Positions 51,897 to 64,000 of a stretch of DNA of 64,000 nt are shown piece by piece. Within the stretch, counting starts at the first letter, position 1. Each line of letters opens with the position of its first letter. The DNA lies in the NCBI GenBank assembly GCA_013397845.1, contig VZTG01000394.1, positions 1 through 64,000 on the forward strand. The letters are read 5' to 3'. This stretch comes from Melanocharis versteri (taxonomy: Eukaryota > Chordata > Aves > Passeriformes > Melanocharitidae). The notes beneath the pieces were generated by a model. The model saw only the letters and a program-made list of their open reading frames with translations. It did no database searches and was not told where the DNA came from. Made by a program: the position numbers and the translations under genes.

Positions 51897-52494
51897 GAAA
51901 TAAATCACGTTAGAGATATTTGGCATTTTTTCTGAATTTTCAGATTTCCAAATGTAATCGGTTTGATAAAATTAAGATGCACAAATTTACCATATTTTCA
52001 GTATCTACTTAAAAAATGTAAAGTGATCTTAAGTTCACTGAGACAGGCATATGGAAGATCACAGAGACATGCATTTGTGTATACTGAAGTATGACGTATC
52101 TCTTGCACTACTGAAAATTTCTGGTTGATGCTTAATTATCACTTTCAGGCTGTCATATGTCTTACTGTAGCAATTGATTTGTATTTACATAAAAAAATAG
52201 AGAAAAAGAGAAGAAAGATAACAATAAAGAGGTTGAAAAAAGAGAGCAGAAAAAAGGCAAGTTAAAAAAAAAATTGTAAGAATGAAGTAATGCAAAAAGA
52301 TAAATTCTGGTACAAAAAGGAAATAAAAATGAAATTCTGAGTCAACTCTCACAAATGTGGACAACATGAAAACAAAAGGAACCAAAATGACTTTTTTAAA
52401 CTTCTGGCTAGACAGCTTGTGGAGTTTTTGCTATTTGTATAAGTCCAGGGAACTAACGTCTAGCAATTTGTTTTGAACCCTATTTTTTCAGTCA

Positions 52495-52548
52495 TGTATT
52501 TCTTTACAACCACAGTTTTATTGTATTTCTTTGAAACCACAGTTTTAT
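52495..52548. repeat. Tandem duplication, 27-bp period, two copies
   Basis: 52495-52521 and 52522-52548 are head-to-tail copies of tgtatttcttt..aaccacagttttat, differing at only two positions. Confidence 0.9.
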
Positions 52549-53640
52549 TTCTTTTCTGAATAGCTGGGAGCTGAAAATAGATTTTGTCAGAAGAATGTTT
52601 TATGGCAGCCATTAATACTGATTTTATGTTCTAAAATGTGTGTTTATGCATGTGTTTCCTTTCTTTTCTATTACGATTTGATCCTAAGAACAGATAAAGA
52701 TACTAGAAATCTATGAAGAATAAAAAGCGATTTTTAAAAATAATATGTCTGGAGTGACATATGTTAGAAGAGTCAAAGGAGCTGCTATATCTACACAAAC
52801 TTGAAAACTCCTTTAACAGATCCAGAATATATTCTTCTAATTAGGTTTCTAACTTTATTGGATTTTTTTTGCAAGCATCAGGTATTTAATGGCAGAGAAC
52901 ATCAAAGAGAACAGTTAATTAAGATAGGGGGAAAAAAAGCATCTTTTTAATAGGATGCATGGGTCACTCCAAAATTAGCTAAGTATGGGAAGGTTTTAAG
53001 TAAGGAAGCTAAATAAGCCTTGACTAAAAGTCCCTGAACATCTGAAAGAAGAATGAAGATGGAATATAGTTACTACTTTTTTAAAAATTTCTAGTTATAA
53101 TTGTAACTCACTCTTTTTCTCTTTAATGAGGTATGAATTTATTTTTTTGCTTAAGACTGTCTACATTTCTTTCTCAATTACCCTCTGCAAAATGATAGAC
53201 TGGCTTCTTGCTAATAAGATACACAGGAAAAGTCCCAGGCTGACCTCATGTCAGTCACCTCATTAACACATTCCTGTGGTCTGAGTCCCATTTAGGGTCA
53301 TCTGCATTAAGGTCCTTCAGCCTTGTTTGGGAAGTCTGTGGCTGGATCATATGTGTCATGAGAACTAATAAAGTCCTGTACCTTTATTCATCCTGAATAA
53401 ATAAGATAGTGAATATTCCTGTTTGCTTTCACATTTTGAATTTAACATGGTTTGAGGAAATTATCAGCAAAACTAATTCTAATTAATTAGAATAGCTGTT
53501 GGACGGTAGCCTTAGATCCCATTTGGTCTTATGAACAATTTGCATGTTTTTATCTGTTCTTCCACCACTGAAGTTAAAAAAAATAAATTTAGAAAATAGT
53601 CATAAATGGGCCAGACTTTCTACCTAGAATCGACTAAGAA

Positions 53641-54300
53641 GTGGAGCACTACAAGTGTCTGTTCTGGTACAAGTTCTCTTCAATGTGTTTATCAATGAGC
53701 TTCAATCAGTGGCAGAGAGCAGTCTCATCGGTTTTGCAGATGACACCAAAATGTCAGTCATTACAGTCAAGGACCAACAGTCGCCATCGCCGAGGACAGG
53801 GTTGCCATAGGGACACAGTCAGGCTAGAGGAATGAGCCAACAGGAATCTTATGAAACTCAACAGAGGTCGGTGTAAAGTCCTGTAGCTGGATAGAAGAAC
53901 CTCTGGCAACAGGACTGTCTGATAGCAAACAGCTCTGCTGAATAGACCCTGTGTGTTGTGGCAGACAGCAAGCTGAGCATGACAGCAGTGTGCCCTGGAA
54001 AGGAAGAAGGCCAACGGCATCCTGAGTTACATTAATAAGAATATGGCCTGTAGATTTAAAGGGAAGGACTTTTGTCCTTGTCTCAACACTTCTGTGACCA
54101 CAGCTGCAACAGTGCCTCAAGATTTGGCCTTCATGACAGGGAAGGTGAGTTTTTCACTGAAGCAAGTTTGGTGGAGGGTCACCAAGATGGTTGGGGGGCG
54201 GAGCACTTAACATGTGAGGGAAGGCTGAGCAAGCTGAGCTCTTTCAACCTGGAGAAGAGGGGACAACTTGCAGGAAAACTTTCCCAAGTCAGAGTCCTCT
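53641..54300 (+). mobile_element. CR1 LINE fragment from the reverse-transcriptase end (sense)
   Basis: This is one of only two clear CR1 copies in the gene's own orientation. It carries caagttctcttcaatgtgtt, tatcaatgagcttcaatcag, gttttgcagatgacaccaaa, the aggccaacggcatcctg segment, cagctgcaacagtgcctcaa, ggtcaccaagatggttgggg and ctttcaacctggagaagagg in CR1 order. Many indels and stops; the open frames on either strand are accidental. Confidence 0.85.
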
Positions 54301-57300
54301 AAAAGGAAAAATAAAAAGATCCTTTTCAACAAGCATTTTCACTCTGTTGGACACCATTTTCTGCCTTATTTTTATTTCTGGTGAATGCTTCTCAGAGTGG
54401 GCAAAGGTATTTATTATCTTCCTAGATTATTCCCTCAGAAATTACTCATAAAAAGTTATTCCATTAGATTAATTTTTAACTGAACTTCCACTATGAGTTT
54501 ATCTGGGGTAAATTTCCTTTGGTATCATGTTTACAACAGGAACCCTGTGTATACTTGTAGCATATTGCATATGCAAAGTGTGTGCATCTAGCACAGATTC
54601 ATAATCTATTTTTGGAGCTTTGTTTCAGGCAAATGTCAAAGGCTCTTGCCTCTTTTCTTTACTAAAAATGATCCTGGAATCAAGAACAACTTCCACTCCT
54701 ATATAAATAGAAAGACTTATGGGTCTCCCATATGTTTGCATTATCCTAAGTTTTAACAGTTGCAACACTTTTGGGTGGTGTCTTGTTAAGACTAGTTTTC
54801 TGAACTGAATTTCTCTGTGGATCATCAGCTTGATCTTTTTTCACTTCTACATAGCTACAAGTTTTTATGTGTACATTCTGCTTCAAATCTTTCCTTGTGT
54901 AAGCAGGCTAATTTGGCACACAAAAGGTCCTCAGTTTTACAGATTTTCGCCTGTTCTCCTTCCACAGAGACTTGCTTAGAGAAATGCTGGTCCGGTCTAG
55001 TAGGTCTCAGACTGTTTTAGTGTGGGTTGGTCAGGTTCTCTTTCTTTGGGAACCTGTGCCCTGAACAACAATTACACTCTCTTAACCCCATGTCCTTACT
55101 GCTTCCTCATACGATTCAGCCTGGCAGTTCCTCGAGTGCTGCGTCTTCTCAGTGGCTGATTGTGAATTCAGAGTGATGCTCTGCCTCTGAGTTGACTTCA
55201 GTTGACTGCAAAATTTTGGTTTAAACTTTTCCCAAAAGAGATTAGTCTACTTTTCTTCCTTCTTGTGCCATTTATCATTGAAAGTTTTACTTTCCTTTCT
55301 TCCATTAAAAAAAAAAAACCAACAGAATATTAAAGTAAAATAATATAAGAGTATTTCATTATCACATAGAAAAATACAGTTTTTAAAATAGTCTCTTTGA
55401 CAAACAGAGATGTCAGATATGATTGCAGAAGACTGAAGTGGAGAGTATGTTAAAATGCCCATGCAGCAGAGGTGTTTCAATTGGTCTAAGACTGTTCTCA
55501 TAAAATAAAGACATCAAAATTGATACTTTTGCAGATTACAAATGATATTTATGGAAACATTGATGGATCGATTCAATGTGGTAGCTGATGCTTACAAGAT
55601 TGTTTATACATAACATTAATTTTCTCTCAAAATCCTCCATGTTGTTTAACTTTACTGATCTGCATGAGTTCTTCAGTGTAAATGGATGTGGAAGCCTAAC
55701 AAGTTAGGTGTTCTGTTTGAAAATTGCCTCTGTATCAAAGCAGTACTTTTCAATGTGTAAGCTTTGTAGCTTTAAGTAAGTTTAACCTTTTTTTCTTTTT
55801 TCTTTTGAGATAAACTTTCTTTTAATTTGTTCTCATTTAAAGTGCTGTGCCTATTGAAATTAATAGGATAGCCTATGCCATTTGATGGAGCTCTTGAATA
55901 CAGTTTTGCTTTGACCTTGATATTGGAAGCAGGTGAATGCCTGTTCTTGTACATTTGCATGCCTGATAAAGATATGTTCACATAGATTTTGTTTTAATAG
56001 CAGTGGTTATGTAACATACATTAAGTTTTCTTTGTTTTAAACAACATTTTTGTGTTCCAAAATATCTCTTGGTCATGCATTTGTATTTTCTGTGTTTTAA
56101 ACTTGATACCAATCTGTCAAAATTTATTGTATACTGAATTGTAAGTAGTCTAGGCTTTTGATACTATGCATTGTAGTGACAATTTTCTTCTTTTACTATG
56201 AAATAAAGAATAAAACATGTCTAGATCTATTTTAGTTACTTATACCGCTGCCATCATAGGACAGTAAGTAGTTTTTGGTTTGGTCTCTGACACATAAACC
56301 TGAAGTCTTACATGGTGCTTCTAAGGTTTTTTAGTTTTGCAGGGGAAACCACCACTATGATTTAGAAGTGCTGTACTACACAACAGATGTTAAGATTAAA
56401 TGTCAGATAGTAAGAATAATATGCACCCACATCACCTTTATTTGTTATCTTTATAAAGCTAACATATCCTGTTATCTTAGTATTTTTAATAGTATGGTAA
56501 AATAAAGCATTTTTAGCCTAAAATTTCTGCAGTAAACAAGAGACACTATTAGCAAGACTGAGTATTTTTGATATGAGGATCTCTTCCATTATTTTATACA
56601 GAACATTTGAGAATTCTGTCAAGAGATCTGATATACTTTGTGCCTTAAAATACTATAAAATGCGTAGTTCTTCTGGGAGTCTTATTTCCATTTTCTAGTG
56701 AGCAGGTTTTTCTAAAAGTGTGACAACTCTTGTTGCTTTCCATCCTGACATCACCCAGTACATTTAAAAGACGAGTCTCAAAGTATGAGAGGAGAGCTCA
56801 GAACCAAAAAGAGAAGTGTGGATATTATTGTTTGAATGACTGTCCAAGGGTCCCTAATCATTACGATGGAATAAAAAAGCCATGTTTTAAAGATACTAGT
56901 AAAATGTAGTACAGTTCATGCTACATCAGTTTTGTTTATGTTATTTTTTTATGGTGAATTTTGTTATGCATTGCCCAGTCATTTATTCGTTCCAGTCAAG
57001 ATGGAGTTTCTACTGTGTTAAGATGTTCTAAATGCTCACAGGTGAGAGACTTGGCTTCCAAATATTTGCAGCCAAATGTGGGGGATGGGGAAGGATGAAA
57101 ATGTTAATAAAATATTGAAAAATTGGCTGTATGTTTTAAATACTAGAGAACCTAAAAGTGCTAACAATGTTTTCACAAGCAGGGCATGGACAATTTTTTA
57201 GCTTATCAAACATTTTGTGTGTGAGGGTTTTTAGTAAAATAATCTGGTCTATTACAGAAATCAGAGAGCAAAAAGAGAATTACGTATTAAGCCTTTTTAC

Positions 57301-57898
57301 GATCTTAAGTATAAATAATAACGCTGACAAGTTTTGTTTAAATGTGTACCTTTTATTATTCATCTACACTTGGCCTCATGTCAAGTTTAAATGGGCTTTT
57401 AGAGCCCTGTCAAGCTTTGATGAAAAGAATGAGCGTATCTGGCAGCCTTATTAGCAGCTGGAGTATGGCAGCTTTTTCTGCTACTTAGGTTATTATATAA
57501 TTCTGCCATTTCACTCCTCTATAGGATGGCTACCACTTTTCAAAGTGTTGAGGCCCTATTAATAGTGTAGCTGTATATTTCGCTCTAGCCATGCTGATTT
57601 CAGGACTGATTGTACAGGTGTAGAAATTATGTATTTTCATTATGGCTGGTAAAAAGGTTTTAAGTTTTGAGGACATTTAAAATTTAACATGTATTTTCAC
57701 TATTATTACAAAATGTTCCCTAGCATTAAACAATGTTCTGATTGCTTCAATTTTTTAAATAAAGCCTGTTGACTTTCCTCTTTTCATGTCAGTTGTCTTT
57801 ACTATGTTAAACAGAGGGAAATTTAATCTTTTAGATTGATCAAGAAATCACAATTCAAAAGAAAAAGTTAGCATCCAGTACTACTGTGTGTCCCACAG

Positions 57899-58207
57899 GT
57901 TCTTCTACTTTCATCAAAACTGCCTCCACTGGTGAGTTAGAGGAGCATATTGCGGCCACTACTGGTGCCATTACTGTTGCTAGCACATCTGCTGATGTTG
58001 CTGTATCCAGTGCAGTGACCACCTGTAGACAATCTGCTGAAGAACAACGAGTACAAGCTATGAATATAAGAAAATCAGTTCTGGAGTCGGCCACTTCCAA
58101 GGAAGTACTCTCTCTTCATCACGCAGATTTACAAAGCACAAGAAGACGACCAAGAAATGCTGAACAGATAGAAAGAACTAAAGAACTTGCAGTTGTTACT
58201 CATAGAG
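57899..58207 (+). CDS. CSMD3: CSMD3 exon C: Ser/Thr-rich linker, in-frame cassette exon
   Basis: This 309-bp exon follows tgtgtcccacag and precedes a non-consensus gtattg donor. It enters and leaves at phase 1, so it can be skipped without a frameshift. With the G from exon B it starts GSSTFIKTASTGELEEH, passes through a Thr/Ser/Ala/Val-rich stretch of about 35 residues, then a charged part (SAEEQRVQ, SKEVLSLHHADLQ), and ends STRRRPRNAEQIERTKELAV before VTHR. I recall the same linker in human CSMD3 between the second CUB and the next Sushi domain; it is absent from CSMD1. The Ser/Thr-rich part is probably an O-glycosylated extended spacer (inference). RRPR fits the minimal RxxR convertase pattern, but cleavage is not implied. 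The open frame runs on past 58208 only by chance. Start and end were chosen from splice sites and phase. Confidence 0.93.
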
Positions 58208-61200
58208 GTATTGGATATTATTTTACTTGTGCCCATGTAGTTATGAAAAAATATTTTGTATAAATTAAAAATGAAAGTTCAGGTATCCATTTAGGAAATG
58301 TAAATGGACCAAATGAGAAAGGGATTAAATCTGCCTAAATTTGAGTTGTAGTAGGGCAGTCAGATGGAAAAATGAAATTAGTGATAATATTGTCTTGGTG
58401 ATTTAGATTAATTTATTTATAAAAAGACAAAATGTACGTATAAGGAATTTTCTTTTGATGTGACTTTATAGCTTGCATCATTATATTTCACGATAAAGCC
58501 TAGTGTAAGAGACATCTGATGAAAGTTTAGAGAATTGAGATTAGAATAATAATCTATTCTGCATATGTGATTAGGTATAATTAACCATAGCATTAAAAAT
58601 GTACTTTATAAATAGCTGCTGTTCTAAACTAGTAGGTGATGCAGTTGTATTCATCTCCCTTCTGTTTAAATCTTCAGCAAAATTTTGGTTTTTAAAACAT
58701 CTATGCATTTTCATTCTATCAAACACAAAATCAATGATCAAAGCAACATTGAGAACACTAGGAAATTTAGCAAATATTAAAGTGTTAAAGCTAAAGATTT
58801 TATATATTTCTATATTGAGATGATCTAATCTGCATGCTAAAATATTAATAAAGAACAACATTTGGAGTACAAAACTAGCATTTTTTTCTGTATTAAAAAG
58901 TAAATGTCGATATCTGAAACATGAAGCTGACAGAAAGTAATGCTGGAATGTCTTTAACCAGCAGATATTCAGAAAAAAATTGCACGTGGTGTATTTTTAA
59001 ACATACATAATTTCAGAAAAAGATCAGCTTAATTTTGCAGGCTGATGTTGTTGAATACAGTTTATTTTACATTTTGAATTTTTATTATGTGCTTCATGTT
59101 AATCAATTGTATACAAAAAATTTATAAACACAAATATATTTATGAGAAGCACCTTTTATAGCACAAGCAATTTGTAGAAGTCTCATTATATGATTGATAT
59201 TTTGTAAAGGCAGTTTTATTTGGAATCCGTTGTCTTACTGGATAGTCACCTAGTATAAGTTATTGTAGCTTCATTTACTAGCACCTTTTGAAACAGGAGA
59301 GCTGCAGTTCTTCAGGATTTTAAAATATATAATTAAATAGAATAACTTGAAAAAAACCACTGTATTTGGTTTGCATATGAAATAGAAACCATTAAACAGA
59401 TGTTTATATTTTGTTTGTATTAATTTCAGTGGAGATCTGAAGTATTTTCTGGTTATTGATTGGTATATATTAATTAACAGTTTGGTTTGTACTGGTTGTG
59501 TGGCTATGCACTCACTTCAGAATGTCTCTGGTCAAGTTAAAAAAAAGAGGCTTATTTTTAGTTATGAGGGACCATGTGAGGATCGGTAATAATATCTTCT
59601 AATTTAAAGATGTAAGAATGTAGTACTTTGGCAGTTAAATATGGCAGTAATTGTGATACACATACAGGTTTTTCCTATTTCTTCTTTGGAATCATTACAC
59701 TTCAGTGTCCCCTGCACTGTTTTTCTCAGTGTTCCTTTCTTCACTGGCCTATTCTTTAATATGAGATATATGTATGGCACATACTTCTAAATTATTTTAT
59801 CATGTTTATCACGAAAAAAGAGAATGATTTAGACACCAAGATACTGCTAAAATAATGTTATGGTGCAATTTTTTCACATATTAAAATAGTACTACAGGTA
59901 CCAAAAGGTATGACAACCCATGTAAAAGTGAAATCAGACTTGTATAGACCTTAGTGGAGAAGAAAGCCCACACCTACTTCTGTGTGCATTTTATTCCCTC
60001 ATGAAACATTGAAAGTCTTGATTTTGCTAGCATTCATTACACAAAAACTTTAATTTTTTTTACTGTGTCTGTTACTCACAGAACAGTATATGTGTGCATG
60101 CTATTGAAGGAATATTCATATACTGAGTAAAAGTTTACAATTTTTACTCAGGAAATGCCAATATTTGATAACGGGCATTAAAACATGTCAAATGACCTTC
60201 AATAAATAACCTATAATTTTCTCCCATAAAATATTCCCTACTAAAAAGACACAGACATGTTCTGAAGGATTTTTTGCGAATGTGAGATAGTTGTTAATTG
60301 ACTCAAAGGAATTTTTATTATGGAGGGATGTTCCAGAGGTGTTTCTGTAGAGTTTCCTGTAGGTTATTACTGAAGTATTTTAACCTCTTTTTGACAAGGT
60401 ATCATGCACAGAAGTCTAAAACTCTGCATATTAAATAACTACGGAATTATATGAGACCTACTTAAGAATTTTATATTAATTCCTTTTTAAATTATTTCTC
60501 TAGTTAATAGCTATTAAAAATTAGTTTTTACTTTGGAAATGCATTTTTTGCTGTGCTCTAGATTATAATTTAAGAATTACACTCCCAAATTATGCAAATT
60601 AATTCTTAATTGAAAAGACAAAATTCAATATATTAAATATATAAAACTTACTATATGTATGTGTGAATATTTAAAATTGTAAACATTTATTGTACATATA
60701 GACCTAACTGTAGACTTTTTCGAGAATATTGCTAGTAAAACCAGAATAGTGTAATTTTATGATACATTAACGTTGATGCAAAATCATAACTGCAGAAAAA
60801 GAACAAGACTGTTGGCTTCCATGGGATTGTTCTGTGAATAAGGTATTTCAGAATGAGTAGACAATAACAATACTGTTTTGTTTTGTAAACATTTTTTTTT
60901 AAGTTTATGCATGAACAAGATGTATAGAGAGAACTAGATGTTTTATATGTAACCAAAATTCAACTGCTAGGTGTAAATTACTGTACGATATATAGTACCT
61001 GGACCTCAAAAATTATTGAAATTGTGTCAAAGGTTGACTGGTTAATATCTTCTCTAAGCTTATTAGCTGGAAAAAGAAACCTTAAGTGCATTTGGTGAAA
61101 TACTTTCCTTAAAGGTAGGGAAGTTCAAGTATTTTTTATAAGGCAGTAGTGAGATCTTTTGAGGAATACTGTACATGATTATAGTTTCGTCATCAACAAG

Positions 61201-61781
61201 AATTCAGACTGACTCAGATAAATAACGGTACTATAATGGTGTTACATTTTCCTGATCATCCCGCCTTACAGAATAAAATGTAAGACAGGATAAAAGCATA
61301 AATTTTGAAGTGAATGTCAGTATGTAGAGAACTTAAGTAAGGACAAGTTAGTATATAATATATAAATATTTGTATTAGGGAGGTGAGCAAGAAGAGTTCT
61401 TATTATTGTAACTATGAAACCTTGTAGAAGGAGAGAGTAGATGAAGGATGAGAAGCTTATTTTCAAAATGCACCTTGATAGGCTAATGAAAAATATATTT
61501 AGAGAGGACAGCTGGTAGTGAAACACAGCACCTTTTGGGTCCTTAGTTCTAATGAAACCAAGTGGTCAAATTCAGGAAAGTTTATCTCCTCTGTTCAGAA
61601 GAAGGGGGATAAAAGGAGATCCTTAACCCCTTTAATTCAGTTAAACCTAGAACTTCAAATGCCAAGATTTTAGTAGAAATTCTTTTTTAATACTACCATC
61701 ACAGTTTCTAGTGTAATCTGTATTTTTCAGATATGAAAACAAGAAGGCAATTAAACATAACAGAAACATGATATTTCTCTG

Positions 61782-61830
61782 GTGGTTTTTTTGTTTGTTT
61801 GTTTGTTTTGGTTTGGTTTGGGTTTTTTTT
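61782..61830. repeat. T/G-rich low-complexity tract (TTTG-like)
   Basis: GTTT and GGTTT units over about 49 bp, similar in kind to the tract near 1.5 kb. Confidence 0.85.
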
Positions 61831-62240
61831 CTGTTTAAATATTTAAGAATTGTTGGCTTTATCATGACTAAAGTAATAGAGAATAATCTGACATTTTTTT
61901 GTTTTCCACTTTTTCTGTTTCATACAGTGAAATCAGAGTTTAGTAAGGCTGTTGGTCCTATTGAATTGTTCTATAGTTTGTATCAACTACATACTTTACT
62001 TATTAAGGACCTAGAATTTTTGTTTGTGTATATGCATACATCATGAGAGATATTTTAGAACATTTTCTTGTGAGGGCTTATATAGCATACGTTTACTGTC
62101 TAAAGATGTGTTAAGAGGCATATGGCCAAATGCTAAAAGGCACAGTGTGCTTAATAACATGACTTAAATATTGATCAGCCCTGAAGTGCTCAGGCAGTTG
62201 ACTATTGATTGTTCTTGGTCCCTTCAAACTATTCTATTGC

Positions 62241-62309
62241 TTCTATTCTATTCTATTCTATTCTATTCTATTCTATTCTATTCTATTCTATTCTATTCTA
62301 TTCTATTCT
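62241..62309. repeat. TTCTA pentanucleotide microsatellite, about 14 units
   Basis: An uninterrupted array of TTCTA over 69 bp, preceded by two imperfect units. Long, pure arrays like this are usually length-polymorphic. Confidence 0.97.
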
Positions 62310-62742
62310 CAATGTTTAGTTTAATATGGAAATACATGTACATCATACTTAAATGCCCCTGAGAAACAAATGAGTACCAGGTGTAAACTATGTAAAAAGA
62401 CCTTTAGTACAGTAGTTAAGTCATAAATTAAACTTAGAAAAAATAAAGAGTCTGAAAAAGAGATACAGTACTCAGAGGAAAAAAATTGCTTCGCAGACTC
62501 AGGCTCAAATAGTGCCAGGAAGTCTTAATGGATAACTCTAGTCATCATCTAGCAGTTCAAAGGTGTCTCAGTGCTTTCCTTAGGAAAATTATTTTCAAGA
62601 GAACTCTGGATTCCAAAAAATTTCATGACTCCAAACATCTCTCTTTAAAGAGCAGAAATGTCACAAGCATTTGCAAATTTGTAGCCATATATTCTCAGTC
62701 TGAGGAAATAGATATATTTTGATAAATTTACTTAACTAATTT

Positions 62743-62781
62743 TTTTATTTTACTGATATCTTATTAATTTTACTGATATCT
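62743..62781. repeat. Short tandem duplication around ttttactgatatct
   Basis: The word attttactgatatct occurs twice within about 35 bp, separated by a few bases. Confidence 0.75.
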
Positions 62782-64000
62782 CCATTCTCTCTATTTCTCT
62801 ATGTTTTCAGCTCTATTTTTTTATCACTTTCTTGTAAGTCTTTATAATTTCTCTATCCTTTCCCCTTTCTTCTTTCAGAGTGCTTGTCTATCCCAGCTTG
62901 CCTTATGCTTTTTTATCTCTGGCTTTATATAGTATCTTAGTAATGGCCAGGCAAAAATGAATCAGGGAGAAAAAAATCTTGCTACTGGGTGTTCCCTATT
63001 AAGCCAGCATTTCTTTTTCCTCCTGTCTTACAGGAGAATTTGTGATGGTAGAAGGCAAGAAGATTTTAAGACTTGTTACAGGAAATTAAATCATATGCTA
63101 ATGAAACTTTTGAGAACAAAAGGACGTTAAGAGAAAATTATTTATCTTGATTTTTTTTCTTTTTTTCTGAAAGATTATGATAAAATGTATGATAGATCAT
63201 TACTTTGGGATTATTCAATATAAAACTTCTAAGGATTTGTTAGAAAATATGTATTCACATATCCTAATTTTTTTTGACGTTTACTTAGAAGCAGGAAGAA
63301 GAAAGGAGAAGTAAAGATGGGTAGGTTTTTTGAAGAGCTGTTAAATATTTTTAAGTCTCGTAGGTAATCAATGTGCATATGTCCTCAGGAGTTTTTTTAT
63401 TTCTTTGTTTTTGTTAGTGAAACCCAGAACTAAAAAGATGGGAGTCTTAAGAAAGTAAATTTATTTGGCAGTAAGATTATTGTATACTATATTTCTGAGA
63501 TTATTTTATGTAAGAAGGTTTGTATATAAGAAGTTTTTTTTTCTTAGAAAATTTTAAAAGTTTCAAGAAATAAGCATAACACAAATGTAATCTAGCACTC
63601 AAATATTTAATCACTGAATTATATTTGTTTTTCATAATACTTTTGGAAATACTCATTTAAATGTGCAACAAATCACATAGATATGTTCTGTTTGGTGAAT
63701 GAACTCTATAATGGATGGTTTGTTAATGTCAAGATTTTTATTAGACAAAAAGTGGTAATGATGTCGTAAACAACTTGATATCTTCCCATTTGGAAGGAGG
63801 AAAGGAGATAATTTTTCATCCAACAGTTAAGTCTAGAGTGATTAGAAGGAAGAAAGGGAAAAAGAAAATCAGTCATACTGATTTCAATAAATGAGTTGCA
63901 TTAATGTTTTAATTGAATTATTGCCTTTTATACTTCCCTGTCAATTTTCTTCTCAGAACTTGTTTGTCCTATTCGAGTTTTTTGCAGTTTCTGCAGTTCT

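Larger units (their letters stand above)
33703..57898 (+). other. CSMD3: Intron between exons B and C (24.2 kb)
   Basis: Starts gtacat and ends cccacag. It holds an assembly gap at 35.4 kb, CR1 fragments at 35.6, 44.2, 46.8, 47.6 and 53.6 kb, LTRs at 36.4 and 39.5 kb, a MIR-like relic at 46.0 kb, a GC-rich block at 49.2 kb and small tandem duplications near 51.8 and 52.5 kb. The stretches 33.7-35.4, 37.2-39.5, 40.0-44.2, 49.7-53.6 and 54.3-57.9 kb otherwise show only AT-rich unclassified DNA. No further exon in frame with CSMD3 was found. Confidence 0.9.
1..64000 (+). other. CSMD3: CSMD3 gene, internal portion (three exons and four introns)
   Basis: Three exons in the same orientation with compatible splice phases encode consecutive parts of one protein: the two halves of a CUB domain, then a Ser/Thr-rich linker. 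From memory, residues such as EKYDYLEIEGSEPP, SNKNWLRLHFVTDSNHRYRG, STGELEEH and EQIERTKELAVVTHR match vertebrate CSMD3, while CSMD1 has a different CUB sequence and no such linker. CSMD proteins are very large type I membrane proteins built of alternating CUB and Sushi domains, expressed mainly in brain and linked to dendrite and synapse biology. Long introns are typical of the gene. Neither gene end is present, so this is an interior slice near the 5' side of the coding region. The family is certain; the CSMD3 assignment rests on recall and is strong. Confidence 0.93.
58208..64000 (+). other. CSMD3: Intron downstream of exon C (5' part)
   Basis: Starts with a weak gtattg donor. It holds AT-rich unclassified DNA, a T/G-rich tract at 61.8 kb and a TTCTA microsatellite at 62.2 kb. 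I see no clear CR1 or LTR copy and no further exon in 5.8 kb, which makes it the most repeat-poor part of the window. Confidence 0.85.

Noticed and set aside
57835..57898. Upstream acceptor (cttttag at 57828-57834) that would extend exon C in an open frame
   Set aside because: The phase does not fit: with the G from exon B the next codon is a stop. The acceptor at 57898 restores the Gly-Ser-Ser start I recall for CSMD3.
57855..58100. 81-codon open frame on the minus strand over exon C
   Set aside because: It is the complement of the repetitive Ala/Thr/Val codons of exon C, a composition shadow.

Overview
This window is bird (avian) nuclear DNA. It is AT-rich and gene-poor, with long introns. 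Its recognisable interspersed repeats are mostly CR1 LINE fragments and avian-type endogenous-retrovirus LTRs, plus a few ancient amniote relics (MIR-like, old LINE). I see no operon, phage, plasmid, CRISPR array, tRNA or rRNA. Two short runs of N mark assembly gaps.

The whole window lies inside one gene read on the + strand. I recognise it as CSMD3 (CUB and Sushi multiple domains 3), a giant single-pass membrane protein of the nervous system. Three coding exons are visible. Exon A (5859-6066) and exon B (33590-33702) together encode one complete CUB domain, apparently the second. Exon C (57899-58207) encodes a Ser/Thr/Ala-rich linker that is characteristic of CSMD3 rather than CSMD1 or CSMD2. 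The phases agree throughout: A starts at phase 1 and ends at phase 2, B runs 2 to 1, and C runs 1 to 1. Exon C is therefore a 309-bp exon that can be skipped in frame. The promoter, first exons, stop codon and 3' UTR lie outside the window.

Layout: 1-5858 is intron, opening with about 100 bp of very CpG-rich DNA. Next come exon A, a 27.5-kb intron, exon B, a 24.2-kb intron, exon C, and at least 5.8 kb of the next intron. The introns carry eight CR1 fragments, six of them antisense to the gene, with the densest cluster at 44.2-48.5 kb. They also hold two roughly 520-bp LTRs of one family in opposite orientations on either side of exon B, three pieces of a second LTR family, microsatellites, small tandem duplications and a few perfect inverted repeats. 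Short open frames elsewhere are chance frames or decayed transposon coding sequence. I found no new biological system. The most useful points are the linker exon with weak splice sites, a Trp-to-Gly change at the A/B junction, the inverted LTR pair around exon B, and the abrupt CpG-rich start.
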